DNA from: Allopusillimonas ginsengisoli
Lineage (GTDB): Bacteria; Pseudomonadota; Gammaproteobacteria; Burkholderiales; Burkholderiaceae_B
Length of the DNA: 64,000 nucleotides
NCBI RefSeq assembly: GCF_004153455.1
Contig: NZ_SDQE01000014.1
Coordinates: 31,969 to 95,968, forward strand
Direction of reading: 5' to 3'
Part shown: positions 26,039-35,073 of the stretch, in pieces
Layout: every line of letters begins with the position of its first letter
Numbering within the stretch: the first letter of the stretch is position 1
Program-made: the position numbers and the translations under genes
Notes under the pieces: generated by a model
The model's database searches: none
Seen by the model: the letters and a program-made list of their open reading frames with translations, nothing else
Told to the model about the DNA's origin: nothing

Positions 26039-27745
26039 ATGTATAACCACAGCACTCGACTATCAGCTTATCGGGTTATATGGACGCTATTGCTATTGTC
26101 CATACTGGGATTCCTGATTATTTACCCGATCTTCATGCTGGGCGTGGGCGCCGTTTCCACTGGCGGCCCCACCGCTTCGGAAGGACAAATCAGCTTTAAC
26201 GCCTTCTTGCAGGTCGTTCACGACCCCAACGTGCTGCGCGTGACATGGAATACCCTTGTTGTCTGCGCCGGAGGAACTATTATTGCCGTCATAGTCGGCC
26301 TGTTCTTTTCCTGGGTTACTGCGCGCACCAATACCCCTTTTGCCAAGGTCATTGAAGCGGTCAGCATCATGCCGCTGCTTATCCCGCCACTCGTGGCCGG
26401 GGTCGCGTGGTCCATATTGGGGTCGCCGCAGACTGGACTGCTCAATGTCCTGCTCTCCGGACTTGGGGTAGACGCTAAATTCAATTTTTACACCCCGACC
26501 GGCATCATTATTATTTTCGGGATTTATTACGCCCCTTACGTGTACATGTTCACCGCCTCGGCCATGAAGAACATGGACCCCTCGCTCGAGGAAGCGGCGG
26601 CAATTTCGGGCGTATCCACATTCAAGACGATTTTTCAGATCACGCTGCCGCTCATTCTGCCCGCCATTATCGCCGGCTCCATGCTGTCTTTCGTCGTGAT
26701 GCTAGGCATATATGGTATACCTGCAACACTCGGAACGCCGGAACGCTATACAGTCCTGACGACCTATATCTACGAACTGCTCTCGAGCGCCCCGGCAGAC
26801 TACAACCGCGCAGCAGCCACCTCCCTGATTCTCATCCTGGTCACTGCGTTGGCAGTCATCGCCCAGCAACAGGTACTGAAAGGGAAATCCTTCGTCACCG
26901 TTGCGGGAAAAGCGTTCAAGCCCCGCCGCATTGATCTGGGCGGATGGCGATATGTCACCTTTATCGTGGCCGTCATCTATCTGTTCATCGCCGTCGTGCT
27001 GCCCATGGGCGCCCTCCTTATCGGTTCCTTGCGAAAGTTCCTCTATCTGCCCAACGCGGCCGCTGTGTTTGACATGTCGGCCTACTCCCTGGGACATTTC
27101 CAGCGGCTATTCTCAAACAGCCTGACCACCCTGTCACTGGTCAATACCTTGAAAATAGGCGTGACCACAGCCATTGCGGGCGGCTTCCTGTCCTTTGCGC
27201 TGGCCTATACGATCTACCGCACCCGCCTGCCTTTCCGACGGCTGATCGACATCATTTCAACGCTGCCCATCGCCATACCGGGGCTCGTCATCGGCGTGGC
27301 TTATATCTGGGCATGGATATCCCTGCCGGGCGGAATCTATGGCTCCATCTGGATACTATCCCTGGCATTTGTCGCGCGATTCATACCCGATACCGTCAAA
27401 TCGCTCTCCACATCATTGCTGCAGGTGCATAGCGAACTTGAGGAAGCCTCGTTGATCTGCGGCCGCGGCCGCCTCTACACCATCAAGAAAATCATCCTGC
27501 CGCTCATCGCCCCCGGGCTCATATCGTCCATGAGCCTGCTGTTCATCCTGGCCATACGAGAACTGGGCTCTTCCCTGTTCCTGTACTCGAGCAAGAGCCT
27601 TCCCATGTCAGTCCTGCTTGTCAATCTATACGAAGGAGGAGATTTCGGTGTCACCGCAGCATTCAGCGTAGTCCAAACCGCAATACTCGTCGTTGTGGTC
27701 CTGTTCACCACATGGCTGGGCAGAACAATGAGTATCGCCAAATAA
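26039..27745 (+). CDS. ABC transporter permease with two fused membrane modules
   Basis: 568 residues with about 12 helices. Two binding-protein-dependent permease domains are fused; the coupling loops are EEAAAISGVSTFKTIFQITL (first half) and EEASLICGRGRLYTIKKIIL (second half). This double architecture is that of Fe3+/thiamine/2-aminoethylphosphonate-type importers. Here it is flanked by two sugar-acid dehydratases, so an organic or sugar acid is a more likely cargo than iron. The gene is followed at 12 bp by the binding protein. Confidence 0.9.
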   Translation: MYNHSTRLSAYRVIWTLLLLSILGFLIIYPIFMLGVGAVSTGGPTASEGQISFNAFLQVVHDPNVLRVTWNTLVVCAGGTIIAVIVGLFFSWVTARTNTPFAKVIEAVSIMPLLIPPLVAGVAWSILGSPQTGLLNVLLSGLGVDAKFNFYTPTGIIIIFGIYYAPYVYMFTASAMKNMDPSLEEAAAISGVSTFKTIFQITLPLILPAIIAGSMLSFVVMLGIYGIPATLGTPERYTVLTTYIYELLSSAPADYNRAAATSLILILVTALAVIAQQQVLKGKSFVTVAGKAFKPRRIDLGGWRYVTFIVAVIYLFIAVVLPMGALLIGSLRKFLYLPNAAAVFDMSAYSLGHFQRLFSNSLTTLSLVNTLKIGVTTAIAGGFLSFALAYTIYRTRLPFRRLIDIISTLPIAIPGLVIGVAYIWAWISLPGGIYGSIWILSLAFVARFIPDTVKSLSTSLLQVHSELEEASLICGRGRLYTIKKIILPLIAPGLISSMSLLFILAIRELGSSLFLYSSKSLPMSVLLVNLYEGGDFGVTAAFSVVQTAILVVVVLFTTWLGRTMSIAK

Positions 27746-27757
27746 AGGAAAAGGAGA

Positions 27758-28783
27758 ATGGAGATGAATACAACAACTATCAAAATCCGCCACGGCGTCA
27801 TGCTGGCCATCCTGGCCAGCGTCTTTGCCGCAACAGGCAGCCATGCCAGCGGCGACAAGATGCTGCAACAAGCCGCCGAGAAGGAAGGCCAACTGGTCGT
27901 CTACACGGCCAACCAACTTGAGTCCGAACAGGACCTGGTCGCCCAATTCAACAAGGAATACCCGAACATCAAGGTTGAAATCGTACGTGCTCCCGGTGGC
28001 CGACTGGCCACCCGCATCGAAACCGAGGTGGCCGCCGGAAAGCTGGGCGCCGATGTCATCGATATGTCAGATCGCGGACTGGTCGAAGGTTTCAAACAGG
28101 TTTTTGCGGACTACTCGCCGCCCAACGCCGACAAATACCCCGATTCGCTGAAGGATATTCCTAACGTCTGGCCCAAGACCGTTTGGGGCTTTGTCATTGC
28201 CTATAACGCTGCATCAGGCGTTGAACCACCCACCAGTTGGGCAGACCTCACCAAGCAGAAATATCACGGCAAAGTCGCGACGGTAGTCGCCAACTCCGGT
28301 GGTTCCACCTGGACGCGCGCGCTCTTTGAACGCAAGGTTGTCAGCGACGACTACTGGGAAAAACTCGCCGCCAACAAACCTGTGCTGTATCCCAGCGGCG
28401 CCCCCGCTGCGAGCGGCATCGTGCGAGGCGAAGCATTGGTCGGCGGCGTGCAGTCCAATTCGGTCATTCCCATGGTCCGGGAAGGCGCTCCCATCAAGGT
28501 CGTTTATCCGAAAGAAGGCATTCCCGTCACGGCATCGGTCGCGGGCATTGTGAAGGATAGCAAGCACCCCAATGCTGCACGGCTTTTCATGAACTGGGCC
28601 TTGTCTGAAAAAGGCCAGTCGGCCTGGGTCAAGAACGGTGGGGGATTCTCCGTCATGGAAGGCGCACCCCTGCCAGAAGGGGCGGACTCCTCGACCCGTA
28701 TCTGGATACCAGACAGCAAGGAATACACCACTTTGCGTAACGACTGGCTTGCGCAATGGAACAAGATTTTCGGGGTTCACTAA
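27758..28783 (+). CDS. ABC transporter substrate-binding protein (FbpA-like fold)
   Basis: 341 residues with a signal peptide of about 29 residues (VMLAILASVFAATGSHAS). The mature part starts KEGQLVVYTANQLESEQDLV, the family pattern of type II binding proteins related to FbpA and phosphonate receptors. NVWPKTVWGFVIAYN is also typical. The paired tyrosines that bind Fe3+ are not evident, which agrees with a non-iron ligand. AAAGGAGA precedes the ATG at 27758; ATG 27764 is an alternative. Confidence 0.87.
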   Translation: MEMNTTTIKIRHGVMLAILASVFAATGSHASGDKMLQQAAEKEGQLVVYTANQLESEQDLVAQFNKEYPNIKVEIVRAPGGRLATRIETEVAAGKLGADVIDMSDRGLVEGFKQVFADYSPPNADKYPDSLKDIPNVWPKTVWGFVIAYNAASGVEPPTSWADLTKQKYHGKVATVVANSGGSTWTRALFERKVVSDDYWEKLAANKPVLYPSGAPAASGIVRGEALVGGVQSNSVIPMVREGAPIKVVYPKEGIPVTASVAGIVKDSKHPNAARLFMNWALSEKGQSAWVKNGGGFSVMEGAPLPEGADSSTRIWIPDSKEYTTLRNDWLAQWNKIFGVH

Positions 28784-28792
28784 GGTCAACAC

Positions 28793-29893
28793 ATGTCTTC
28801 TGAACTTGTCATCAAGCATCTGATGAAGCATTACGCTGCAGGCGCCAAGCCTGCAGTCAATGATGTGACCATCACGATCGAAGCGGGAAATATCCTGGCC
28901 TTGCTGGGCCCATCCGGGTGCGGAAAAACCACGACATTGCGCTCCGTGGCCGGCCTGGACCACCCTACCGGCGGCACGATCAGCATCGGCGGTCGTCTCG
29001 TGGCCGATCCGGCAAACGGCCTGTTTGTTCCCCCACAGCACCGAAACCTGGGCATGGTTTTCCAGTCATACGCGGTCTGGCCGCATATGTCTGTGCGGGA
29101 AAACGTCGAATATCCCCTGAAAAACAAGAAGCTGTCTCGAAAGGAAATTCATTTGAAGGCAGCCCAGGCTCTGGAACTGGTCGGCCTGGAGGAATATGCG
29201 GACAGGCCTGTTGTAGCCCTGAGCGGTGGCCAGATGCAGCGCGTCGCGCTTGCACGCAGCCTGTCATACCGGCCTTCCCTATTGCTGCTCGACGAACCCT
29301 TGTCCAACCTTGATGCCAAATTGCGCATCCGTTTAAGGGATGATCTCAGGAAGATCATCAAAGACGCGGGCGTCACCGCGCTGTATGTGACCCATGACCA
29401 GGCCGAAGCCGTCGTCATCGGTGATCGCATCGGCGTCATGAAAGACGGCCAGTTGCTGCAGCATGACGCGCCAGCGGCACTGTACAACCATCCCCGCGAT
29501 CTCTTCGTTGCCAACTTCACCGGCGCGGCAACAGTCCTGAACGTGCAGTTGCGCAAGGCTGAAAACAACGCATTAGGCGCCTTCATCGACGGTTGCGACA
29601 CACAGCTCATGAGCCTGCCGCTCGAGGTCGCCGCACAACCCGGCCCCGCCCAGATCGCCATCCGCCCCGAGAATGTGCGGCTGCATGCGCTTGCGGCGTC
29701 ACCACGCCACGACCAGCACCCGGCACGCATCAGCAGCCGGCAGTACCTGGGGACCCAAACGCTCTATTCCCTGAGTTTCCATGGACAAACCATTGACATC
29801 GTAGAGCTGGGCACCGTTCCCCGGTTCTCCGAGGGCCAGGAAGTGCTTATCGAATTTCCCCTTGAATGCCTGACCGTATTCACCACCCACTAA
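28793..29893 (+). CDS. ABC transporter ATP-binding protein
   Basis: 366 residues. Walker A is GPSGCGKTTTL near residue 42, the signature LSGGQMQRVALARSL, and Walker B LLLLDEPLSNLD with the switch histidine in YVTHDQAEA. A C-terminal TOBE domain (residues 280-365) is present, as in the MalK/FbpC class. It powers the permease at 26039 with the receptor at 27758; spacing of 9 bp indicates one operon. Confidence 0.93.
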   Translation: MSSELVIKHLMKHYAAGAKPAVNDVTITIEAGNILALLGPSGCGKTTTLRSVAGLDHPTGGTISIGGRLVADPANGLFVPPQHRNLGMVFQSYAVWPHMSVRENVEYPLKNKKLSRKEIHLKAAQALELVGLEEYADRPVVALSGGQMQRVALARSLSYRPSLLLLDEPLSNLDAKLRIRLRDDLRKIIKDAGVTALYVTHDQAEAVVIGDRIGVMKDGQLLQHDAPAALYNHPRDLFVANFTGAATVLNVQLRKAENNALGAFIDGCDTQLMSLPLEVAAQPGPAQIAIRPENVRLHALAASPRHDQHPARISSRQYLGTQTLYSLSFHGQTIDIVELGTVPRFSEGQEVLIEFPLECLTVFTTH

Positions 29894-29902
29894 GGACTTA
29901 CA

Positions 29903-31012
29903 GTGAAGATCACAGATATTGAGACGATTGCGCTAGAGATGCCGCTGCCAAAAACCTTCAAGGGCAGCTATTACTATATGACGCATCGCTGCACCATCAT
30001 CACACGCGTGTATACCGATGAGGGCATCATCGGCGAATGCTACAACGGCGACGAGTATGAGACTCAGGCCGAAATCCTCAAGATTATCCACGAGGAAATC
30101 AAACCCAAGGTCATCGGCCTGGACGTATTCGCCAGCGAGCAAGTCTGGCAAGCAGCCCTCTCGCCCACCTACAACATATTGCGTGATCGAAAACTGGCGA
30201 CCAATGCCCAGGCCTGCGTGGACAGCGCTGTCCTGGACGCCTGGGGCAAAGCCCTGAACCAGCCCCTGTACAAGCTCTGGGGCGGCTATCGCGACAGCCT
30301 GCAGGTCATCGCCATTGCCGGTTACTACGAAGAAGGCAAGCAACTCGCCGATTTCGGCACCGAGATGGAAGCCTTGCGCAAAGCAGGCCTGGCAGGCTGC
30401 AAATTCAAGGTTGGCGGCAGAACACCTGAAGAAGATGCCGCTCGCGTCAAGGCGGCACGCTCCGCGGTTGGCGACGATTTCATTCTTTCCGTCGACGCCA
30501 ACCAGGGCTATACCCAACGCGACGCCATCAAGTTCGGCCTGCTGGTCCAGGACTGCAATATCCGCTGGTTTGAAGAACCGTGCCGCTGGTACAACGATCG
30601 CTCCTCCATGGCGCTCGTGCGCCAGGTCACCGGCATACCCGTGGCCGCCGGCCAAAGCGAATACCATCGGGGCGGCTGCCGCGACCTGATGGTCGACCGA
30701 TCCATTGATGTCTGCAACTTCGACGCAAGTTGGAGCGGTGGCCCCACCGAATGGCGGCGTGTTGCTGCCATGGCCTTGTCCTTCGAAGTACAAATGGCAC
30801 ATCACGAAGAACCCCAGGTATCGGCCCACCTGCTCGCATCCATCCCGCACGGCACCTATCTTGAAGTCTTTCACCCCGACCGCGACCCCCTCTTCTACAA
30901 CCTCGTGGAAAACCGCAATCCCTTCGTCAATGGTGTCTACAAAGTACCCGAGGGCCCCGGTTGGGGGCTGAAGCTGGACGAGCAGATCATCGCGAAGTAT
31001 CGGGTTAATTGA
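29903..31012 (+). CDS. Enolase-superfamily (MR/MLE) enzyme, mandelate-racemase-like
   Basis: 369 residues starting at a GTG 9 bp after the ATPase stop. The barrel shows KFKVGG (K-x-K-type base), metal ligands SVDANQGY, WFEEPCRW and the QSE of AAGQSEYHRGG, and a histidine pair QMAHHEEPQ. The third-ligand context AAGQSE rather than GE is usual in one mandelate-racemase subgroup. It differs clearly from the first enzyme, so the two probably act on different or epimeric acid sugars. It ends the sugar-acid operon. Confidence 0.86.
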   Translation: MKITDIETIALEMPLPKTFKGSYYYMTHRCTIITRVYTDEGIIGECYNGDEYETQAEILKIIHEEIKPKVIGLDVFASEQVWQAALSPTYNILRDRKLATNAQACVDSAVLDAWGKALNQPLYKLWGGYRDSLQVIAIAGYYEEGKQLADFGTEMEALRKAGLAGCKFKVGGRTPEEDAARVKAARSAVGDDFILSVDANQGYTQRDAIKFGLLVQDCNIRWFEEPCRWYNDRSSMALVRQVTGIPVAAGQSEYHRGGCRDLMVDRSIDVCNFDASWSGGPTEWRRVAAMALSFEVQMAHHEEPQVSAHLLASIPHGTYLEVFHPDRDPLFYNLVENRNPFVNGVYKVPEGPGWGLKLDEQIIAKYRVN

Positions 31013-31154
31013 GGGCAGGTTGGCGCGGGGCCTCAGTCAGATGAAACGATACGGCTTTGAATTGGACATGCCCCCGTGCAGCCGAGCAAAAGATTGCGTA
31101 TAATTTCGCCTTCGTGCCACGCGCAGTGTTCTGGCTGCGCGACCTTCCTTATGT

Positions 31155-31239
31155 GCCCGGGTGGTGAAATTGGTAGACGCAGGGGACTCAAAATCCCCCG
31201 CCGCAAGGCGTGCCGGTTCGATTCCGGCCCCGGGCACCA
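31155..31239 (+). tRNA. tRNA-Leu (CAA)
   Basis: The acceptor stem GCCCGGG pairs with CCCGGGC. The anticodon arm is GGGGA-CTCAAAA-TCCCC (anticodon CAA), there is a long variable arm (CGCCGCAAGGCG), T-arm CCGGTTCGATTCCGG, and an encoded CCA. The integrase gene starts 143 bp downstream, so the 3' end is the presumed attachment site. Confidence 0.96.
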
Positions 31240-31382
31240 CTCTAAAAATCCCAATGAATACAACCATTTAGAGTGGTTTCAGTTCTTGCCCTACAGTTGG
31301 GGGATTTTCAAAGTTTGCGAGCCAGGTACAGTTTCGGTACAGTGGTGAAGCGCCGAGTGTACTTTTCGGAACTTTGACTCGC

Positions 31383-32450
31383 ATGGCTACTATCGTTAAG
31401 ACCCCTTCTGGCACCTGGAAAGCCGTCATTCGAAAGACGGGCTGGCCGACTGCGTCCAAGACCTTCAGAACCAAACGTGATGCTGAGGATTGGGCCCGGC
31501 GTACCGAAGATGACATGGTACGCGGGGTATATATACAGCGGGCACCTGGTGAGCGGATGTCCATTGAGGCGGCACTCAAGCGATATTTACGGGAAGTGAC
31601 ACCTACCAAACGAGAATCCACCCGAGTATCAGAGTACAAAAAGGCGCAGCCACTGCTGCGACACCTCGGGAAGTATTCATTGGCCGCCCTGAGCGCCGAT
31701 ACCGTTGCACAGTACCGCGACATGCGTTTGGCTGGCGACCCTGGTGAAAATGGCAAGCTGGTGCCGCGCAGCAACAATACCGTCCGGCTGGAGCTGGCGC
31801 TGCTCAGCCACCTGTTTACTGTGGCCATCAAGGAGTGGGGTATAGGATTGCCCTTCAATCCTGTGTCCCAAATCCGCCGCCCTGCTCCTGGCGCTGGGCG
31901 GAACCGCCGATTGACACCGATAGAGACCAAGCGGCTGCTGATTGCTGTAGATGCCTACTCGAATCCTATGTTCAGCTGGATTGTGCGGATAGCCCTGGAG
32001 ACAGGGATGCGGCTTTCAGAGATTGGGGGCTTACGGCTTAGCCAGGTCGATTTGCAGAAGCGGGTTGTACGGCTCGATATTACGAAGAACTCATCGCCGA
32101 GGACTGTGCCACTAACGAAAGCGGCTACTGCTGCGTTTCAGGCTGCGATGGACAATCCGATTCGGCCACCTGAGACTGATCTGGTGTTCTTTGGTGAGCC
32201 TGGCCGGGATGGGGTGCGACGACCTTATCTGTTTGATAAAGCCTGGACGGACGCCAAGAAAGTGGCTGGGCTGACTGATTTTCGGTTTCACGATTTGAGG
32301 CATGAGGCAGTTAGCCGACTGGTGGAGGCAGGACTATCAGATCAGGAAGTGGCTGCAATTAGTGGGCATAAGTCTATGCAGATGCTGAGGCGGTATACGC
32401 ATTTGAGGGCTGAGGACTTGGTGGGAAGGTTGGACAAGCTGCATAGTTGA
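31383..32450 (+). CDS. Tyrosine-family site-specific integrase
   Basis: About 355 residues from the ATG at 31383 (an in-frame TTG lies 9 bp upstream). An Arm/SAM-like N-terminal part (residues 1-150) precedes the catalytic domain. The catalytic residues are the arginine in ETGMRLSEIGG (about 207), HDLRHEAVSRL (His and Arg, about 303), and the tyrosine in SGHKSMQMLRRYTHL (about 338). It inserts or excises the element at the tRNA-Leu 3' end. The position directly beside the tRNA and pointing into the element is standard for such integrases. Confidence 0.93.
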   Translation: MATIVKTPSGTWKAVIRKTGWPTASKTFRTKRDAEDWARRTEDDMVRGVYIQRAPGERMSIEAALKRYLREVTPTKRESTRVSEYKKAQPLLRHLGKYSLAALSADTVAQYRDMRLAGDPGENGKLVPRSNNTVRLELALLSHLFTVAIKEWGIGLPFNPVSQIRRPAPGAGRNRRLTPIETKRLLIAVDAYSNPMFSWIVRIALETGMRLSEIGGLRLSQVDLQKRVVRLDITKNSSPRTVPLTKAATAAFQAAMDNPIRPPETDLVFFGEPGRDGVRRPYLFDKAWTDAKKVAGLTDFRFHDLRHEAVSRLVEAGLSDQEVAAISGHKSMQMLRRYTHLRAEDLVGRLDKLHS

Positions 32451-32473
32451 ACTGCATCAGATAGGATGATTTA

Positions 32474-32923
32474 TCAGCTTTCTGCACTAGGATCGAAGTC
32501 AATGATAATAAGAACTCCGACGGCCGTGTCGTAAAGCACGAACAAACTGTAGGCAAACACGCCAACAACCAGCGACTCGAAAAAGAGCTCCACAATGCCG
32601 CTCTGTGGAAGAATCGGTGAACTAGCGACTGTGAGAGCTGCGATCGCAACAACGATAAGCGCAACCTGCTCTCTAACCGCCAACACCATCTGTTCTCTAG
32701 TTGACTTAAAAGTTGATCCGTTGCCGCCCATCTCCATAAGCCCGCGAATCTTTGTGAGGACGATACCTGTCGTTGCGGAATTAATCGCGAGTAGTGCTAT
32801 CAGAATGGTGAGTAAGTTGTTACGCAGGAAAGCGTTCAGGTAGTCTGTCTCAAGGGCGTGTTGGGCCAATTGAGATAAGAACCCCAAGGCAAGAGCGATT
32901 AGGGCAGTACGAATCGAGCTCAT
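32474..32923 (-). CDS. Unknown membrane protein, second gene of a two-gene cassette
   Basis: 149 residues. Four hydrophobic segments can be seen (about 5-20, 36-57, 86-105 and 112-140), with a polar loop containing KIRGLMEMGGNGSTFKST between the second and third. I recognise no family. Its ATG lies one base after the stop of the upstream gene (TAG-C-ATG), so the two proteins are translationally coupled and probably work together. Base composition is visibly lower in GC than the conjugation genes. A small four-helix protein paired with a soluble protein beside an integrase would fit a membrane-acting defence effector, which is inference only. Confidence 0.7.
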   Translation of the reverse strand: MSSIRTALIALALGFLSQLAQHALETDYLNAFLRNNLLTILIALLAINSATTGIVLTKIRGLMEMGGNGSTFKSTREQMVLAVREQVALIVVAIAALTVASSPILPQSGIVELFFESLVVGVFAYSLFVLYDTAVGVLIIIDFDPSAES

Positions 32924-32924
32924 G

Positions 32925-33767
32925 CTAAGCCATTAATTGTTTGAGGGCTGCAGCAACCTCTGCGACGGGACCGCTAATGTCAAGCTCGTCAACTGATACG
33001 GTTTTGGTGTTCTTTGATGTCTGATACTTTTTCCTGAGGCCAGAGATCTTCATGGTGATATTGCCGCCCCCCTCAGAACTGTATTCAACCAATCCTGCGA
33101 GAGTTGGATTTGACTCATCGACATGGATTGCGGACTCTGGATCGGCAGCAAGACGCAGATTGTTATTGACGGAGTTCATTTCTTTCGCGAACTGTCGAAG
33201 ATCCTGCGATAAACTCCGCGAGATGTTCGCCATATTTGGGGTAATGAACTCAAAATCGATGCTTTGTATTCGGCCCTCAAATTTATGCACGAGCGTCCAG
33301 AACCCCTCGACTTCGAACAAGGGCTCAAAGTGCGAGCTCAAATGAGCGGAGCCTAGTTTCGGCGCCACCGCTTCTAGGATCATTTGCACTACTGACTTTG
33401 CATGTTGAAATGCTGTGCTTCTTCTTTGAACAGCAATCAGCTGAATCTCTGGATGATTCCATACCGCTACAAGGACAGATGGCCAATTATCAATGTACTC
33501 ATCGGAGAACTCCTTGGTTTCCCGATGAATAGACCGATTGGCCGCAATTCTATAAAGAAAGAAATCTTGTTCTGTATACAGTAGCTTGGCAATGACGTCC
33601 GTACGAGGATGATTGAACTGATGAACCTCCCGAAGCGCTTGTGCGAAGATGTCATTCTTGCGCTCAATTAGTTCATCAATCGTCTGGATGTCGTTGATAA
33701 AGTCGAGTTGTAGTTGTCTGTCTACGGGCAGCAGTTGATAACGAAATAGCTCGAATACGATTGTCAT
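32925..33767 (-). CDS. Unknown soluble protein, first gene of a two-gene cassette
   Basis: 280 residues with no signal peptide or membrane segment. It opens MTIVFELFRYQLLPVDRQLQ, has an acidic, helical first half (DELIERKNDIFAQALREVHQ), and a conserved-looking centre with WNHPEIQLIAVQRR. The C-terminal part is rich in charged residues (KKYQTSKNTKTVSVDELDIS). I do not recognise the family by eye. It is coupled to the membrane protein at 32474-32923 and transcribed toward the integrase. A sensor for the membrane partner is a possible role; a DNA-modification or nuclease motif is not visible. Confidence 0.72.
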   Translation of the reverse strand: MTIVFELFRYQLLPVDRQLQLDFINDIQTIDELIERKNDIFAQALREVHQFNHPRTDVIAKLLYTEQDFFLYRIAANRSIHRETKEFSDEYIDNWPSVLVAVWNHPEIQLIAVQRRSTAFQHAKSVVQMILEAVAPKLGSAHLSSHFEPLFEVEGFWTLVHKFEGRIQSIDFEFITPNMANISRSLSQDLRQFAKEMNSVNNNLRLAADPESAIHVDESNPTLAGLVEYSSEGGGNITMKISGLRKKYQTSKNTKTVSVDELDISGPVAEVAAALKQLMA

Positions 33768-33776
33768 AGGCGCTCC

Positions 33777-33914
33777 TCAGCACCAAACATAACGTTGGAA
33801 ATCAGCGCCATTCAAAAGGCGTTCCGTGCCTTTTTCGACCAAGTTGTTTGCTAGCTCCCGCACATCGCTCCATTCCATGACAATTTTCAAATCGGCAGAC
33901 TGTCCGCCCCTGGG
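33777..33914 (-). CDS. Possible small protein ahead of the two-gene cassette
   Basis: An open frame ends at 33777, 9 bp before the 280-residue gene. The C-terminal part (KIVMEWSDVRELANNLVEKG ...) looks protein-like, while a longer upstream extension to 34013 crosses a palindrome and is unlikely to be coding. The exact start is not determined; the coordinate given assumes a start near the RPRGGQSADL segment. It may be a leader protein, a remnant or chance. Confidence 0.3.
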   Translation of the reverse strand, partial: PRGGQSADLKIVMEWSDVRELANNLVEKGTERLLNGADFQRYVWC

Positions 33915-33948
33915 CCGGCAGTCGATGTTGCTAGCACAGTAACTAGAC

Positions 33949-33963
33949 TGACACAGTGTGTCA
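33949..33963. promoter_or_regulatory. Perfect palindrome upstream of the mobC-like gene
   Basis: TGACACA-G-TGTGTCA, 7-bp perfect arms with a single central base. It lies in the divergent region between the unknown cassette and the ribbon-helix-helix gene at 34046. It is a good operator candidate for a dimeric plasmid-type repressor; partial repeats of the motif (ACACTG, CCGACAC) lie at 33998-34015. Confidence 0.5.
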
Positions 33964-34045
33964 AATCGTATCAACATCAACAGGGTTTTAGACAACAAAC
34001 ACTGTACCGACACAAGACCACTAGGTCACCATCTATAGGTGCTCC

Positions 34046-34339
34046 ATGAACGAACCTTTGTCTGAGGTCATCCGTATCCGGGTGACTCCGTCTCACGCTG
34101 CTCGTCTGAGCGAGGCTGCCGCCCTTTCCGGGCTTTCCCTCTCCAACTACATAAGGCGACGGCTGTCCGCCGACGACACGCTGCAGGAAGAACTGACGCT
34201 GCTGCGCCAGATCGTGGCCGACCTGGACCATCTGCAAGAAACTCGCTTGGCTGCCGTCGAAACCGCTTATCTCGTGCGGGCCATGGCCAAGCCTGAACAG
34301 ATCGCCATCGCCCAACAGAATCTGCAGCGTCAACGCTAA
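34046..34339 (+). CDS. Ribbon-helix-helix relaxosome-type protein (MobC/TraJ-like)
   Basis: 97 residues. The segment VIRIRVTPSHAARLSEAAAL followed by GLSLSNYIRRRLS is a ribbon-helix-helix DNA-binding module as in MobC/TraJ accessory proteins, followed by a helical tail (EELTLLRQIVADLDHLQETR). In mobilisable plasmids such proteins bind near oriT and recruit the relaxase. No relaxase gene follows; the next gene starts the mating-pair operon. A plain repressor of the tra operon is an alternative. Confidence 0.6.
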   Translation: MNEPLSEVIRIRVTPSHAARLSEAAALSGLSLSNYIRRRLSADDTLQEELTLLRQIVADLDHLQETRLAAVETAYLVRAMAKPEQIAIAQQNLQRQR

Positions 34340-34396
34340 CCTCTCTTCGGCCTGTTCCAAGGCCACCTGCCGTACCCCTTCCCCGGAGACACCTTC

Positions 34397-35062
34397 ATGC
34401 AATCCCTTCCCGCCCTGCGGGCTGGGGCGCTGGCGCTCGCCTGCGTCCTGGCTCCTGTCGCTCATGCCGCCGACACGGCTAACCTGCTCACGGGTATCCC
34501 ACGTCTCGCCTGCGAAGCAACGCTCTGCCTGTCATCCAGCCTGCGACCTGGCGAATGCAGTCCATCCCTGGACCACTACTTCGACATCAGGAAGTACAAC
34601 AAGCACGGCCTGGACTGGTCTGCTACCGTCTCAGCGAGACGTTCCTTTCTATCCCAGTGCCCGGCGTCCGGCGACTCGGGCATGTCAGAGCGCATTGATG
34701 CCATATCACGCGGTGCTGGCAAATGCGACGCGGAATTCTTGAACCAAACCTATGCTGATACGGCGTACAAATGGCGCAAGCGTGAATACGGCGGTGACAG
34801 CGGGCAAACCGTCTACGAAGTCCATCCCCTACCTACAGTCACACTCGACCAGCTACCCACCTATTGTGTCGTTTACAACGATCACGCCTGGACGTATGAG
34901 CTGTCTGTACGCTACGTCGGCAGGCCAACCATGGGCGGGCATTGGGTCAAAACCGAAGAATTCGAGGCGGCACAAGCCAAATGGGATGCCGACCATAGCG
35001 GGTTATGGGCGAAAGGCTGGAATTTTTCCCTGACGGATCCCAGACACCGGCGTGGACGCTGA
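34397..35062 (+). CDS. TrbM/KikA/MpfK-family conjugal transfer protein
   Basis: 221 residues with a signal peptide (ALRAGALALACVLAPVAHAA). The mature part has cysteine pairs in ACEATLCLSSSLRPGEC and further cysteines, consistent with a periplasmic, disulfide-bonded protein. RPGECSPSLDHYFDI is typical of the TrbM/KikA/MpfK family. The family accompanies VirB-like systems and is needed for efficient transfer in IncP and IncN plasmids; its mechanism is not established. It directly precedes the virB1-like gene. Confidence 0.8.
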   Translation: MQSLPALRAGALALACVLAPVAHAADTANLLTGIPRLACEATLCLSSSLRPGECSPSLDHYFDIRKYNKHGLDWSATVSARRSFLSQCPASGDSGMSERIDAISRGAGKCDAEFLNQTYADTAYKWRKREYGGDSGQTVYEVHPLPTVTLDQLPTYCVVYNDHAWTYELSVRYVGRPTMGGHWVKTEEFEAAQAKWDADHSGLWAKGWNFSLTDPRHRRGR

Positions 35063-35073
35063 AGGAGCCAGGC

